Shown here: positions 1 to 8,001 of the stretch, one piece after another
How the letters are laid out: every line of letters starts with the position of its first letter
Numbering within the stretch: position 1 is the stretch's first letter
Origin: Archangium lipolyticum
GTDB lineage: Bacteria > Myxococcota > Myxococcia > Myxococcales > Myxococcaceae
Direction: 5' to 3'
Length of the DNA: 64,000 nt
Assembly: GCF_024623785.1 (NCBI RefSeq)
Contig: NZ_JANKBZ010000020.1
Location: 1-64,000 of the forward strand
The notes under the pieces: generated by a model
What the model was told of the DNA's origin: nothing
Database searches by the model: none
What the model saw: the letters and a program-made list of their open reading frames with translations, nothing else
Made by a program: the position numbers and the translations under genes

Positions 1-113
1 ACTACCAGGCCATTCCCATGATGCCCGAAGACACGCTTCTGCCCTTGATGGCTCGATTCGTTGAATTGCTGGCCGAACAACCCGTTTTCCGGGAAGTTTT
101 CGGTCCAATATGA
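1..113 (+). CDS. C-terminal end of an upstream protein (partial)
   Basis: A reading frame entering from the left edge (first full codon at base 3) ends at TGA 111-113. It encodes about 36 residues ending ...EVFGPI. The visible tail is helical-looking and Leu-rich, with no motif I recognise. The next gene starts four bases after the stop (TGA GGGG ATG), so the two are probably co-transcribed. Only the tail is present and no function can be assigned. Confidence 0.55.
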   Translation, partial: YQAIPMMPEDTLLPLMARFVELLAEQPVFREVFGPI

Positions 114-117
114 GGGG

Positions 118-483
118 ATGGCTCAGGTTGGGGACAGCAGCACGGCTTTGTTCCCCGATTGGGAGAAGCGCAAGTCCGTCCCCGTGAAGGATGGCGCCTT
201 CTCGCTCGAGTTGGGGGGGGCCTGGTTGGTGGGTGAGGATCCCGTGGGCCGGGGTGGGCGAGTCGTGTTGCCAGACGGCACGCGGCTCTTCGGGCAGCTC
301 TGCATTGGGGAGAAGCGTGTTTACGGCCGCATTACCCAGGCCGTCACTCCCGCTGGGGACACGTTCGCCGTCTGCATGGAGTTGTACGACGAAATAGTTC
401 GTGGTGTTGAGAGCGAGCCTGACGGAGGAGCCGTCAAGGTTTGGCCCATCGCGGAGGTGAGAGCGGTGGACCGCTTCGAATAG
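118..483 (+). CDS. Small hypothetical protein of the DUF2381 gene neighbourhood
   Basis: A 121-residue protein starting at ATG 118. An in-frame TTG at 61 would add 19 residues but has no better ribosome site and would overlap the upstream gene. There is no signal peptide or membrane segment. The body looks beta-rich, with alternating hydrophobics around VVLPDGTRLFG and VYGRIT, and an acidic end. I do not recognise a named domain. It lies 120 bases before a DUF2381 gene and follows the upstream stop by four bases. From memory, small proteins of this general look recur beside DUF2381 and kinase genes in myxobacteria, so a role in the same module is a plausible inference. Base composition here looks less GC-rich than the rest of the window. 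Confidence 0.6.
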   Translation: MAQVGDSSTALFPDWEKRKSVPVKDGAFSLELGGAWLVGEDPVGRGGRVVLPDGTRLFGQLCIGEKRVYGRITQAVTPAGDTFAVCMELYDEIVRGVESEPDGGAVKVWPIAEVRAVDRFE

Positions 484-603
484 CACCATCCTGGGTCTTG
501 GCGGATTGGAAGCCCGGACTGGCGCGCGCACGACCGGGCAGGACGGTGTGTTGGAGGCCCACGTCTCCGGTCTCTTCCTCGTTTCCGTGGAGGTTCCCGC
601 TCC

Positions 604-1530
604 GTGTTTGCCCCGTCCTCCATCGCTCTGCTCGGGCTGGCCCTGCTCGCCGCCCCTGCTGATGCCGCCGAGCGGGCTCCGCTCCCTACCTGTGAGACGG
701 GCACGCGCTACATCGAGCTGACGGCGGACGCACCCAGCATGATACCGGAGGTGTGCATCCGGCCAGAGCTGTCCGTCAACCTGTTCTTCGACACCAAACT
801 GGCGCGGGTGGAAGTGGAGGAGCGGGAGCGGTTCCGCCGGGTGGATCTGGCAGCGGCATCTCTGACGCTCGTGGCCTCGGAGGCGCTGCACGATGGAGAG
901 CGCGTACCGGTGACAGTCTACTTCCAGGATGATGCGGTGCCGACGAGTGCCACCTTCGTGCTGGTGGTCCACCCCGCTCATGCGGAGCGGCAGGTGGAGG
1001 TGTCACGCAACGAGCGCACGATGGCCTCCCTCCGGCAGGGCGAGCAGCAGGCGCGAGCCGAGGCCAGGCTTTGCCGAGAGGAGAAGGCGCGTCTTCAGGC
1101 TGAGTGCAGTGATCAGTTGGGGCTCACGAGCCTCATCGTCAACGGATGGCTCGGCAAGACAGGTGTCGTTGCCCGGCTGCTCAAGGAAGTCACCTCGCGC
1201 CCGGGAGGATCGCTCGTCGCGCAGAACGTCATCAGCTACCGGGCCGTTGGGCCCAAAGGGCGGGGCCGGGTGGCCGTGGAGATGGAACTACGCAATCAGG
1301 GAACGGTGGCCTGGACGCCCTCGGGTGCGGCCTTGGTGGGCTCGAATCGCGAGGCGCTGACGGAGCTGACGGTATGGCCCCTGGAGCCCGTCCCACCGGG
1401 CAGATCGCTGAACATCGTGGTGGAACTGGACACTGCGCACAGAGAGGCCCGGGGCACCTACACGCTCAAGCTGTGGGCGGGAGAAGCCGGAACCGAGGGC
1501 GTGAGTCTCGACGGCGTGACGTTCCCGTAG
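604..1530 (+). CDS. DUF2381 (TIGR02268) family secreted protein
   Basis: A 308-residue protein from GTG 604, preceded by a GGAGG-like site about ten bases upstream. Residues 1-21 form a signal peptide (hydrophobic LLGLALLAA core, cleavage after ADA), so the product is exported. The N-terminal half (IPEVCIRPELSVNLFFD, then ARVEVEERERFRRV) matches the myxobacterial paralogous family TIGR02268/DUF2381 as I know it. The function of that family is not established. A charged stretch around residues 140-165 (many E, R, Q) could be a short coiled coil before a second beta-rich domain. It is followed by a hairpin and then by a kinase-like gene, an arrangement that suggests envelope sensing or signalling but proves nothing. 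Confidence 0.85.
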   Translation: MFAPSSIALLGLALLAAPADAAERAPLPTCETGTRYIELTADAPSMIPEVCIRPELSVNLFFDTKLARVEVEERERFRRVDLAAASLTLVASEALHDGERVPVTVYFQDDAVPTSATFVLVVHPAHAERQVEVSRNERTMASLRQGEQQARAEARLCREEKARLQAECSDQLGLTSLIVNGWLGKTGVVARLLKEVTSRPGGSLVAQNVISYRAVGPKGRGRVAVEMELRNQGTVAWTPSGAALVGSNREALTELTVWPLEPVPPGRSLNIVVELDTAHREARGTYTLKLWAGEAGTEGVSLDGVTFP

Positions 1531-1554
1531 ACGGCTCAGTTACAACGTTCGCAT

Positions 1555-1573
1555 CCGTCCAATGGATGGACGG
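1555..1573 (+). terminator. Terminator-like hairpin after the DUF2381 gene
   Basis: CCGTCCA (1555-1561) pairs perfectly with TGGACGG (1567-1573) across a five-base loop, 25 bases after the DUF2381 stop. There is no U-tract, so termination efficiency is uncertain. Confidence 0.4.
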
Positions 1574-1602
1574 CGCTGGGTCGATTCGGCTCTTCTGCTC
1601 CA

Positions 1603-1629
1603 ACAGGTCGAGTCAGGGAATTGACCTGT
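1603..1629. repeat. Inverted repeat upstream of the pseudokinase gene
   Basis: ACAGGTC (1603-1609) and GACCTGT (1623-1629) are perfect 7-bp arms separated by 13 bases, about 100 bases before the kinase-like start. The right arm overlaps a TTGACC hexamer (1621-1626) that could serve as a -35 element, although the -10 region is poor. It could be an operator or an RNA hairpin. Confidence 0.3.
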
Positions 1630-1725
1630 CTGGTTGGCTGGTGCTTTCTTTCGACGGTCTCCCGTGTTGCCTCAAAGGAACCCGGTCCTGACGCAGAGAA
1701 CCCGAAAGGTTCAGGAGATGCCCTC

Positions 1726-2895
1726 GTGAAAGGCCCAGCGCGCAACGACAGCTTCCCCATCCAACCCATGGGTCCTGGCGGTCTTCTCTTCGAGGGACCC
1801 GAGTACCGCTACACCTTCTTTGCCCCCCTGCGGGACGGGCATGACCCCCTGGCCATCGCCTGGCGCACCTCCTCGCGGGACGAAAGCATTCCGTGCCTCG
1901 TCATCCTCAAGCGCGTGGAGATGCCGCCCGGGGAAGAGCGCCGCCAGCGGGCCGTGGAGGAGGTGCGGCTCGCCACGCGTCTGCGCCACCCAGGGATCGC
2001 CCAGGTGTACGAGTTGGTGGAGCACCAGGGCACGCCCTACGTGGTGATGGAGCACACCCCGGGACTCTTCCTGGAGACGGCCATGGAGACGGCGCTCTTG
2101 CTGCGCAGGACGCTCGCACCGGCCCATGCCGTCTACATCGCCGCCCAGGTGGCCGACGCGCTCCACTACGCCTGGAACAGCCAGGACGAGGACGGCCGCC
2201 CGCTGCACGTCGTCCACCGGGCGGTGAGCCCCATGAACATCCGGCTGGAGTCCAATGGCCGGGTGAAGCTCACCGACTTCGGCGTGGCGTACTCGCTCCT
2301 GGCGGGCCGGTTGAATACGCCCTCCAAGGTCCTTCGTGCGGAGCTGGCCTACGCCGCCCCCGAGCTGATGCGTTGTCAGAAGCCCGATGGGCGGGCGGAC
2401 CTCTACTCGCTGGGCATGGTGCTGCTGGAGATGCTGTCGGGTCAGTACCCGCTGGATCCGCCGGACGTGAACCCGCCCGCGGGCGAGTCCCCGGAGGTGG
2501 CCCGGTACGACGCCCGTATGCGCGCCGAGCGCCCCTCCTGGACGAGCGCGGGGGTGCTGGCCGACCGCATCCAGACTTTCGGCCCGGAGGACGTGGAGCG
2601 GGTGGCCCGGAAGGTACCCGAGCCGCTCAAACGCATCCTCCACAAGGCGCTGCGAGCCCATCCGGACGACCGCTACCAGAGCGGGGGAGAGATGCGCGAC
2701 GAGCTGTGCGAGTGGCTGCGCGGCCAGGGCAAGCGGTTCGGACGCGCCAGGGCGGCGGCGGAGCTGAGAGCCCTCGTGCGCGAGAAGCCCTCTCCCCAGG
2801 AGACGCGCGCCTTCCCCATCGAGAGAGGCGTGCTGCCCACCCCCGAGGAGGAAGCCACGGCCGAGATTGAAGAGAAGAAGGCCCGGATCGGGTGA
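1726..2895 (+). CDS. Ser/Thr kinase-fold protein, predicted pseudokinase (HRD changed to HRA)
   Basis: GTG 1726 is chosen because AGGAG lies at 1713-1717; a TTG at 1621 would add residues unlike a kinase N-terminus. The 389-residue product has a kinase fold: an ILK lysine near residue 66, the APE-like YAAPEL, and subdomain IX RADLYSLGMVLLEML. The catalytic loop reads HRAVSPMNI. Alanine 166 (GCG, 2221-2223) replaces the catalytic aspartate, while the loop asparagine and DFG (D184) remain. The glycine-rich loop is also degenerate. Loss of the catalytic base normally abolishes phosphotransfer, so this is probably a pseudokinase that binds nucleotide or scaffolds partners. There is no transmembrane segment. 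It follows the DUF2381 gene on the same strand. Confidence 0.85.
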   Translation: MKGPARNDSFPIQPMGPGGLLFEGPEYRYTFFAPLRDGHDPLAIAWRTSSRDESIPCLVILKRVEMPPGEERRQRAVEEVRLATRLRHPGIAQVYELVEHQGTPYVVMEHTPGLFLETAMETALLLRRTLAPAHAVYIAAQVADALHYAWNSQDEDGRPLHVVHRAVSPMNIRLESNGRVKLTDFGVAYSLLAGRLNTPSKVLRAELAYAAPELMRCQKPDGRADLYSLGMVLLEMLSGQYPLDPPDVNPPAGESPEVARYDARMRAERPSWTSAGVLADRIQTFGPEDVERVARKVPEPLKRILHKALRAHPDDRYQSGGEMRDELCEWLRGQGKRFGRARAAAELRALVREKPSPQETRAFPIERGVLPTPEEEATAEIEEKKARIG

Positions 2896-2927
2896 CCCAG
2901 AAGAAGATCACCGGTGGGGTCTGCCTC

Positions 2928-3812
2928 TCACCCCGCGTCTTCCTTCGACCGTGCGCGCACCTCCGACGCGAACAGCTCCGCCGCCGGTGTGCGCGGCGCG
3001 CCCTTGCGCCAGAGGAGCGCCGCGAGCTCGGTTCGCGGTGCCGGGGACAGACGTTTCACCACCAGCCGTTCGGCGTCGGGGAGCCGTGGCTCGGGCAGCA
3101 CGGTGATGGCGAGGCCCGCGCGCACCATCGCGAGCACCGTGGCCACCGCGTTCGACTCGAGCGCGATGTGCGGCGCGAGCCGCATGGCATCGAAGTAGGC
3201 GTCCACTCGCGCGCGGACGCGCAGCCCTCGCGAGAGCAACGCGAATGGCTCGCCCGCGAGCTGCTTCGCCCCCACGGACTCCGCTCCGGCCAGCGGGTGC
3301 CCCCGCGCCACCACGAGCCCCAGCCTGCTGTCGAACACCGGCTCCGTGTCGAGGTCCGGTGAGCGCGCGGGCGAGTACCCCAGCCCCACATCCAGCTTGC
3401 CGTCCGTGAGCCGCCGTTCCACCCGTCTTACCACCGCCTCCTCGGCGCTCAGGGCCAGGCGAGGATGTCTGCGCAGCACGGCGGCCAATGCGGGCACCAC
3501 GACACCGCGCATGCTCGGTGGGTAGCCCACGCGCAGCGTCCCCGTGGCCAGCCCGCGCAGCGCGCTCACCGCCACCCGGCCGGCGTCCACGTCCTCCAGC
3601 GCTCGTGACGCGTACGTGCGGAATAGCTCGCCCGCCTGCGTCAGCCGCACGCCACTGCGCGCCCGTTCGAAGAGCGGCGAGCCGAGCTCCTCCTCGAGCT
3701 GGCGGATCTGCTGCGACAGCGTGGGCTGCGAGACGTGGATGCGCCGCGCGGCGCGTCCGAAATGCAGCGTGTCGGCGACGGCGGAGAAGTAGCGGAGGTG
3801 GCGGAGCTCCAT
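2928..3812 (-). CDS. LysR-family transcriptional regulator
   Basis: 294 residues. The N-terminus MELRHLRYFSAVAD is a classic LysR start, with a winged helix-turn-helix over about residues 1-60 (AARRIHVSQPTLSQQIRQLE). The rest is a periplasmic-binding-protein-like effector domain beginning near TLRVGYPPS. Length is normal for the family. An upstream extension of the frame was rejected because the LysR N-terminus begins exactly here. It is transcribed divergently from the TPP enzyme gene 100 bases away, with a T-N11-A palindrome only ten bases upstream of its own start codon. It most likely represses itself and activates the enzyme pair in response to a metabolite. The inducer is unknown. Confidence 0.93.
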   Translation of the reverse strand: MELRHLRYFSAVADTLHFGRAARRIHVSQPTLSQQIRQLEEELGSPLFERARSGVRLTQAGELFRTYASRALEDVDAGRVAVSALRGLATGTLRVGYPPSMRGVVVPALAAVLRRHPRLALSAEEAVVRRVERRLTDGKLDVGLGYSPARSPDLDTEPVFDSRLGLVVARGHPLAGAESVGAKQLAGEPFALLSRGLRVRARVDAYFDAMRLAPHIALESNAVATVLAMVRAGLAITVLPEPRLPDAERLVVKRLSPAPRTELAALLWRKGAPRTPAAELFASEVRARSKEDAG

Positions 3813-3821
3813 TCCCCCATC

Positions 3822-3836
3822 ATAGGCATTGCCTAT
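3822..3836. promoter_or_regulatory. LysR-type operator (perfect T-N11-A palindrome)
   Basis: ATAGGCATTGCCTAT is a perfect 7-1-7 palindrome containing T-N11-A (T3823, A3835), the LysR recognition signature. Its centre lies about 64 bases upstream of the start point implied by the TAGATT -10 candidate. LysR recognition sites usually sit near -65. It also lies just upstream of the regulator's own start codon. Confidence 0.75.
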
Positions 3837-3857
3837 CGGGTCCATGGGAACAAACGA

Positions 3858-3886
3858 ATGTACCAATCGATGGCGGCGCGTAGATT
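3858..3886 (+). promoter_or_regulatory. Candidate activator-dependent promoter of the TPP enzyme/ALDH pair
   Basis: TAGATT (3881-3886) is a fair -10 element. The hexamer 17 bases upstream (ATGTAC, 3858-3863) is a poor -35, as expected for a LysR-activated promoter. The implied start point near 3893 leaves a leader of about 20 bases containing AAGGAG before ATG 3913. Confidence 0.4.
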
Positions 3887-3912
3887 TCCCCTCGTCTCGA
3901 AGGAGAAATCCC

Positions 3913-5550
3913 ATGAAGGCATCGGATCTGTTCGTCAAAGCGCTCGAAGCGGAGGGCGTGCGTTGCGTCTTCGGTCTTCCCGGCGAGGAGAACCTGGACC
4001 TGCTCGAGTCGTTGCGCGCCTCGGGCGTACGCTTCGTCCTCACGCGCCACGAGCAGGCCGCGGGCTTCATGGCCGCCACCTGGGGCAGGCTCACCGGGCG
4101 CGCGGGCGTGTGCCTCGCCACGCTCGGGCCTGGCGCCACCAACCTCGTCACCGCCGCGGCGTACGCCCAGCTCGGCGCCATGCCCATGGTGATGCTCACC
4201 GGGCAGAAGCCCATCAAGGCCGGCAAGCAGGGCCACTTCCAGATCGTCGACGTCGTGGGGATGATGCGGCCGCTCACCAAGTCCACCCGCACGCTCGTCT
4301 CCGCGGAGCACGTCCCCTCGGCGGTGCGCGAGGCCTTCCGCCGGGCCGAGGAGGAGCGCCCCGGTGCCACCCACCTGGAGCTGCCCGAGGACGTGGCGCG
4401 TGAGTCCTCCGACGCCGTGCCTCTCTCTCCCAGCGCCTACCGCCGGCCCGTGGCCGACGAATCCTCCATCGCCCTGGCCGTCGAGGCCATCGCGTCCGCC
4501 CGCCGCCCGCTGCTCATGATCGGCGCGGGCGCCAACCGCAAGCTCACCTCGGAGATGCTCCGCGTCTTCGTGGACCGCGTGGGGATGCCCTTCTTCAGCA
4601 CCCAGATGGGCAAGGGAGTCGTGGATGAGACCCATCCGCTCTGGATGGGAACGGCGGCGCTCTCGGATGGGGACTTCGTCCACCGGGCCATCGAGGCCTC
4701 GGACTGCATCGTCAACGTGGGCCACGACGTCATCGAGAAGCCGCTGTTCGTCATGCGCGACAAACAGCGCACGGTGGTCCACTTGAACTTCTCGTCCGCC
4801 GAGGTGGACCCCGTGTACTTCCCGCAGGTGGAGGTGACCGGCGACATCGCCAACGCGGTGTGGCGCATCGCGGAGGGGGTCGGCTCGCGCTCCCACTGGG
4901 ACTTCGCGCCCTTCGAGCGCGCCCGCGCCGGGCTCGACGCGCAGCTCGCGCGCGGCATCGATGACGAGCGCTTCCCCATCTACCCCGCGCGGCTCGTCGC
5001 CGAGGTGCGGCGCGCGATGCCGGATGACGGCATCGTGTGTCTGGACAACGGCATGTACAAGCTCTGGTTCGCCCGCTACTACCGCTGCCGTCGGCCCAAC
5101 ACGCTGCTGCTCGACAACGCGCTCGCGACGATGGGGGCGGGGCTCCCGTCCGCCATCGCGGCCAGGCTGGTCCACCCCCGGCGCAAGGTGCTCGCGGTCT
5201 GCGGCGACGGCGGGTTCATGATGAACTCGCAGGAGCTCGAGACGGCGGTGCGCCTGAAGCTGGACTTGACGGTGGTCGTGGTGCGCGACGACGGTTACGG
5301 GATGATTCGCTGGAAGCAGGGGGAGATGGGGCTCCCGGACTTCGGCATGGAGCTGGGCAACCCGGACTTCGTCCGCTACGCGGAGGCGTATGGCGCGCGC
5401 GGGCACCGGCCGGCGAGTGCCTCGGAGTTCGGGGCCACGCTCGCGCGCTGCCTGGAATCCGGCGGAGTGCACGTCATCGACCTGCCCATCGACTACTCGG
5501 ACAACACGCGTGCGCTCGGAGCCGGTGTCGAGGACGGCGCCGCCCGGTGA
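3913..5550 (+). CDS. Thiamine-pyrophosphate enzyme, acetolactate-synthase-like
   Basis: 545 residues from ATG 3913, with AAGGAG eight bases upstream. The three-domain TPP-enzyme layout is present: Pyr domain with the cofactor-activating glutamate E47 (RHEQAAGFMA), central domain, and PP domain with GDG at 431-433. The usual NN that closes the metal/TPP motif reads DD here (residues 459-460, RDDGYGM). The family includes acetolactate synthase, glyoxylate carboligase and 2-oxo-acid decarboxylases. No small regulatory subunit and no other ilv genes are nearby, which argues against a biosynthetic IlvB. With the aldehyde dehydrogenase 33 bases downstream, a likely role is decarboxylating a 2-oxo acid to an aldehyde that is then oxidised. 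The substrate is unknown. Confidence 0.88.
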   Translation: MKASDLFVKALEAEGVRCVFGLPGEENLDLLESLRASGVRFVLTRHEQAAGFMAATWGRLTGRAGVCLATLGPGATNLVTAAAYAQLGAMPMVMLTGQKPIKAGKQGHFQIVDVVGMMRPLTKSTRTLVSAEHVPSAVREAFRRAEEERPGATHLELPEDVARESSDAVPLSPSAYRRPVADESSIALAVEAIASARRPLLMIGAGANRKLTSEMLRVFVDRVGMPFFSTQMGKGVVDETHPLWMGTAALSDGDFVHRAIEASDCIVNVGHDVIEKPLFVMRDKQRTVVHLNFSSAEVDPVYFPQVEVTGDIANAVWRIAEGVGSRSHWDFAPFERARAGLDAQLARGIDDERFPIYPARLVAEVRRAMPDDGIVCLDNGMYKLWFARYYRCRRPNTLLLDNALATMGAGLPSAIAARLVHPRRKVLAVCGDGGFMMNSQELETAVRLKLDLTVVVVRDDGYGMIRWKQGEMGLPDFGMELGNPDFVRYAEAYGARGHRPASASEFGATLARCLESGGVHVIDLPIDYSDNTRALGAGVEDGAAR

Positions 5551-5583
5551 GCCACGAGCACATGAAGGAAAGAGAGGAACGTC

Positions 5584-7017
5584 ATGCTGGCTGAGCGCTA
5601 CCCGTATTACCTGGCCAACCGCCCGCGGCAGCCCAACGCGGACCTGGCCGTGACCGACAAGTATTCGGGCGAGACCGTGGCGCGTGTCGCCCTCGCGGAC
5701 GCGAGCGCCGTGGAGGAGGCCATCGCCGCCGCCGTGCGCGCGGCCGGCCCGATGCGGCGGTTGGCTCCGTACGCCCGGCAGGAGGTCCTGGAGCACTGCG
5801 TGCGTCGCTTCCGCGAGCGGACCGAAGAGCTCGCGCTCGCGCTCTGCATCGAGGCGGGCAAGCCCATCCGCGACGCGCGTGGCGAGGTCTCCCGGCTGAT
5901 CGACACGTTCAAGGCGGCGGCAGAGGAGGCCGTGCGAGGCGACGGCGAGGTGCTGAACCTGGAGGTGTCGCGGCGTGCGGCCGGCTACCGGGGCTTCACC
6001 CAGCGCGTGCCCGTGGGCCCGTGCTCGTTCATCACGCCGTTCAACTTCCCGCTCAACCTGGTGGCGCACAAGGTGGCGCCCGCCATCGCCGCGGGCTGCC
6101 CGTTCGTGCTCAAGCCCTCGGACCGCACGCCCGTGAGCGCGATGATCATGGCCGAAGTGCTCGCCGAGACGGACCTCCCCGAGGGCGCCTTCTCGGTCCT
6201 CCCGACGCGCCTCGAGGACGTGAGGCCGTTCATCGAGGATGACCGGCTGAAGCTGCTCTCATTCACCGGCTCGGAGAAGGTGGGGTGGGAGCTCAAGGCG
6301 CGTGCTGGCCGCAAGAAGGTGGTCCTGGAGCTCGGTGGCAACGCGGCCTGCGTGGTGGACCAGGACCAGGGCGAGCGCCTGGACTTCGTCGCGGATCGCG
6401 TGGCCCACGGCGCCTTCTTCCAGGCGGGGCAGAGCTGCATCTCGGTGCAACGCGTTCTCGTGCACGAGTCGCTGTACGACGCACTGCGCGAGCGGCTCGT
6501 CGCGCGGGCACGGGCGCTGCGCGCGGGGAACCCCAGGGACGAGGCCACCACGCTCGGTCCCATGATCGACGAACCCGCCGCACGGCGGCTGGAGGGGTGG
6601 ATCCAGAGCGCGGTGGGGCGTGGAGCGCGCGTGCTGGCCGGGGGAGGGCGGCGTGGCGCGCTGCTCGAAGCCACCGTGCTGGAGGGTGTGCCGGCAGACG
6701 AGCCGCTGAGCGCGGAGGAGGCGTTCGGGCCGGTCGTGTTGCTCCAGCCCTTCCGCACGTTCGACGACGCGCTCCGCGCGGTGAATGACGGGCGCTACGG
6801 ACTGCAGGCGGGCGTCTTCACCCAGGACCTGTCACGGGCCATGCGGGCGTGGGACGAGCTGGAGGTGGGGGGCGTCGTCGTGGGAGACGTCCCGAGCTTC
6901 CGCGTCGACACCATGCCCTACGGTGGCGTGAAGGGCTCGGGGCTGGGGCGCGAGGGCGTGAAGTACGCCATCGAGGACATGACCGAGTTGCGCCTGTTGG
7001 TGTTGCGCCAGGAGTGA
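5584..7017 (+). CDS. NAD(P)+-dependent aldehyde dehydrogenase
   Basis: 477 residues from ATG 5584, preceded by a GGAAAGAGAGGAAC purine-rich site. All hallmarks of the ALDH superfamily are visible: FITPFNFPLNL, the cofactor segment VLKPSDRTP, FTGSEKVG, the general-base glutamate E249 in LELGGN, and the nucleophile C285 in GQSCIS. It oxidises an aldehyde to a carboxylate. It resembles the lactaldehyde/succinate-semialdehyde/non-phosphorylating glyceraldehyde-phosphate group, but the substrate cannot be read from the sequence. It forms an apparent two-gene operon with the TPP enzyme under the divergent LysR regulator, so it probably consumes that enzyme's product. A strong hairpin follows 13 bases after the stop. 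Confidence 0.92.
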   Translation: MLAERYPYYLANRPRQPNADLAVTDKYSGETVARVALADASAVEEAIAAAVRAAGPMRRLAPYARQEVLEHCVRRFRERTEELALALCIEAGKPIRDARGEVSRLIDTFKAAAEEAVRGDGEVLNLEVSRRAAGYRGFTQRVPVGPCSFITPFNFPLNLVAHKVAPAIAAGCPFVLKPSDRTPVSAMIMAEVLAETDLPEGAFSVLPTRLEDVRPFIEDDRLKLLSFTGSEKVGWELKARAGRKKVVLELGGNAACVVDQDQGERLDFVADRVAHGAFFQAGQSCISVQRVLVHESLYDALRERLVARARALRAGNPRDEATTLGPMIDEPAARRLEGWIQSAVGRGARVLAGGGRRGALLEATVLEGVPADEPLSAEEAFGPVVLLQPFRTFDDALRAVNDGRYGLQAGVFTQDLSRAMRAWDELEVGGVVVGDVPSFRVDTMPYGGVKGSGLGREGVKYAIEDMTELRLLVLRQE

Positions 7018-7030
7018 TGCGTCAGGGGAG

Positions 7031-7054
7031 GGGGCGGGCTACGTGGCCCGCCCC
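7031..7054. terminator. Bidirectional hairpin between convergent genes
   Basis: GGGGCGGGC (7031-7039) pairs perfectly with GCCCGCCCC (7046-7054) over a six-base loop. It sits just after the ALDH stop and overlaps the yjfF-like stop codon (7039-7041, minus strand). There is no U-tract on either strand, but the nine-bp GC stem is strong and the convergent position fits a shared terminator. Confidence 0.6.
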
Positions 7055-8001
7055 ACTCCGACGATCCGCCGCGTCAGCAGCTTCTGCATCAGCACGAACC
7101 CGAGCAGGAGGGCCCCGATGGCGACACGGGTCAGCCCCGAGCTCAGCATGCCCTCGTATGTCGTGATCGACGTCAGGACGAGGCCGAGCATCAGCACCCC
7201 GACGAGCGTGCCGAACACGGAGCCGACCCCGCCCGCGAGCAGCGTCCCGCCAATCACCACGGTCGCGATCGCATCGAGCTCCATCCCGACACCTTCCAGG
7301 TGGCTGCCACTCGACAGGTAGAAGGTGAGCACGGCGCCAGCGAAGGACGCACAGAAGCCGCTCAACGCGTAGACGGCGATCCGGGTGCGCTTGACGGGCA
7401 ATCCCATCAGCAGCGCGGCCTCCTCGCCCCCTCCGAGTGCGTAGACATTCCGGCCGAAGGGCGTGAACACCGCGACGTACCAACCGATGGCGACGAACGC
7501 CAGGAACAGGACCGCGGTCAGGGGCAGGGAGCCGATCCGCGTGATCGCGATGGCGGTATGGCGCGGATCCACGATGGCGATCGACTCGAGGTGGATGATG
7601 AACGCGAGTCCCCGCACGAAGAACATCCCGGCCAGCGTGACGATGAAAGGCTTGATGCCGGTCGTGTGGATGATTGTTCCCAGCAGGGCTCCCAGGGTGG
7701 TCCCGCACGCGAGCGCCACTCCGATCGCGGCGAAGACGTTCCAGTGGTGGTCCATGACGAGGACCCCGATGAGCACACTGGAGAAGGACATGACGGCCCC
7801 GACGGAGAGATCGATGCCTCCCGAGAGGATGACGAACGTCATGCCCACCGCGACGATGCCGAGCACCGCGTTGTTGGAGAGGAAGTTGATGAAGATCGGG
7901 AGAGAGAAGAAGCCGTCGTACCTCAGCGCCGCGGCGGCATAGAGCAGTACGTAGGCCAGCACTCCGGCCAGCACCGTGACGTGTTTGCGGAGGAAGTTCA
8001 T
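7039..8001 (-). CDS. yjfF: Galactofuranose-type sugar ABC transporter, permease YjfF-like
   Basis: 320 residues, beginning MNFLRKHVTVLAG. An all-helical inner-membrane protein of the BPD_transp_2 (RbsC/YjfF) family, with the family signature VGMTFVILSGGIDLSVGAVM near residues 50-70 and GG-rich VVIGGTLLAGGVGSVFGT near the C-terminus. It would form half of the membrane channel, paired with the next permease. Its start overlaps the preceding ytfT-like stop by four bases (ATGA), so translation is coupled. E. coli has the same four-part arrangement (ytfQ, ytfR, ytfT, yjfF) for galactofuranose uptake. The gene order and the similarity of all four parts support that system rather than ribose or xylose. 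Confidence 0.85.
   Translation of the reverse strand: MNFLRKHVTVLAGVLAYVLLYAAAALRYDGFFSLPIFINFLSNNAVLGIVAVGMTFVILSGGIDLSVGAVMSFSSVLIGVLVMDHHWNVFAAIGVALACGTTLGALLGTIIHTTGIKPFIVTLAGMFFVRGLAFIIHLESIAIVDPRHTAIAITRIGSLPLTAVLFLAFVAIGWYVAVFTPFGRNVYALGGGEEAALLMGLPVKRTRIAVYALSGFCASFAGAVLTFYLSSGSHLEGVGMELDAIATVVIGGTLLAGGVGSVFGTLVGVLMLGLVLTSITTYEGMLSSGLTRVAIGALLLGFVLMQKLLTRRIVGVGRAT

Noticed and set aside
2907-2935. GGGGT/ACCCC pair between the convergent pseudokinase and LysR genes as a terminator
   Set aside because: Only five pairs with a nine-base loop; too weak to list.
3913-5550. Biosynthetic acetolactate synthase (ilvB)
   Set aside because: No ilvN/ilvC neighbours, a divergent TPP motif and an ALDH partner under LysR control argue for a catabolic role; the name was left open.
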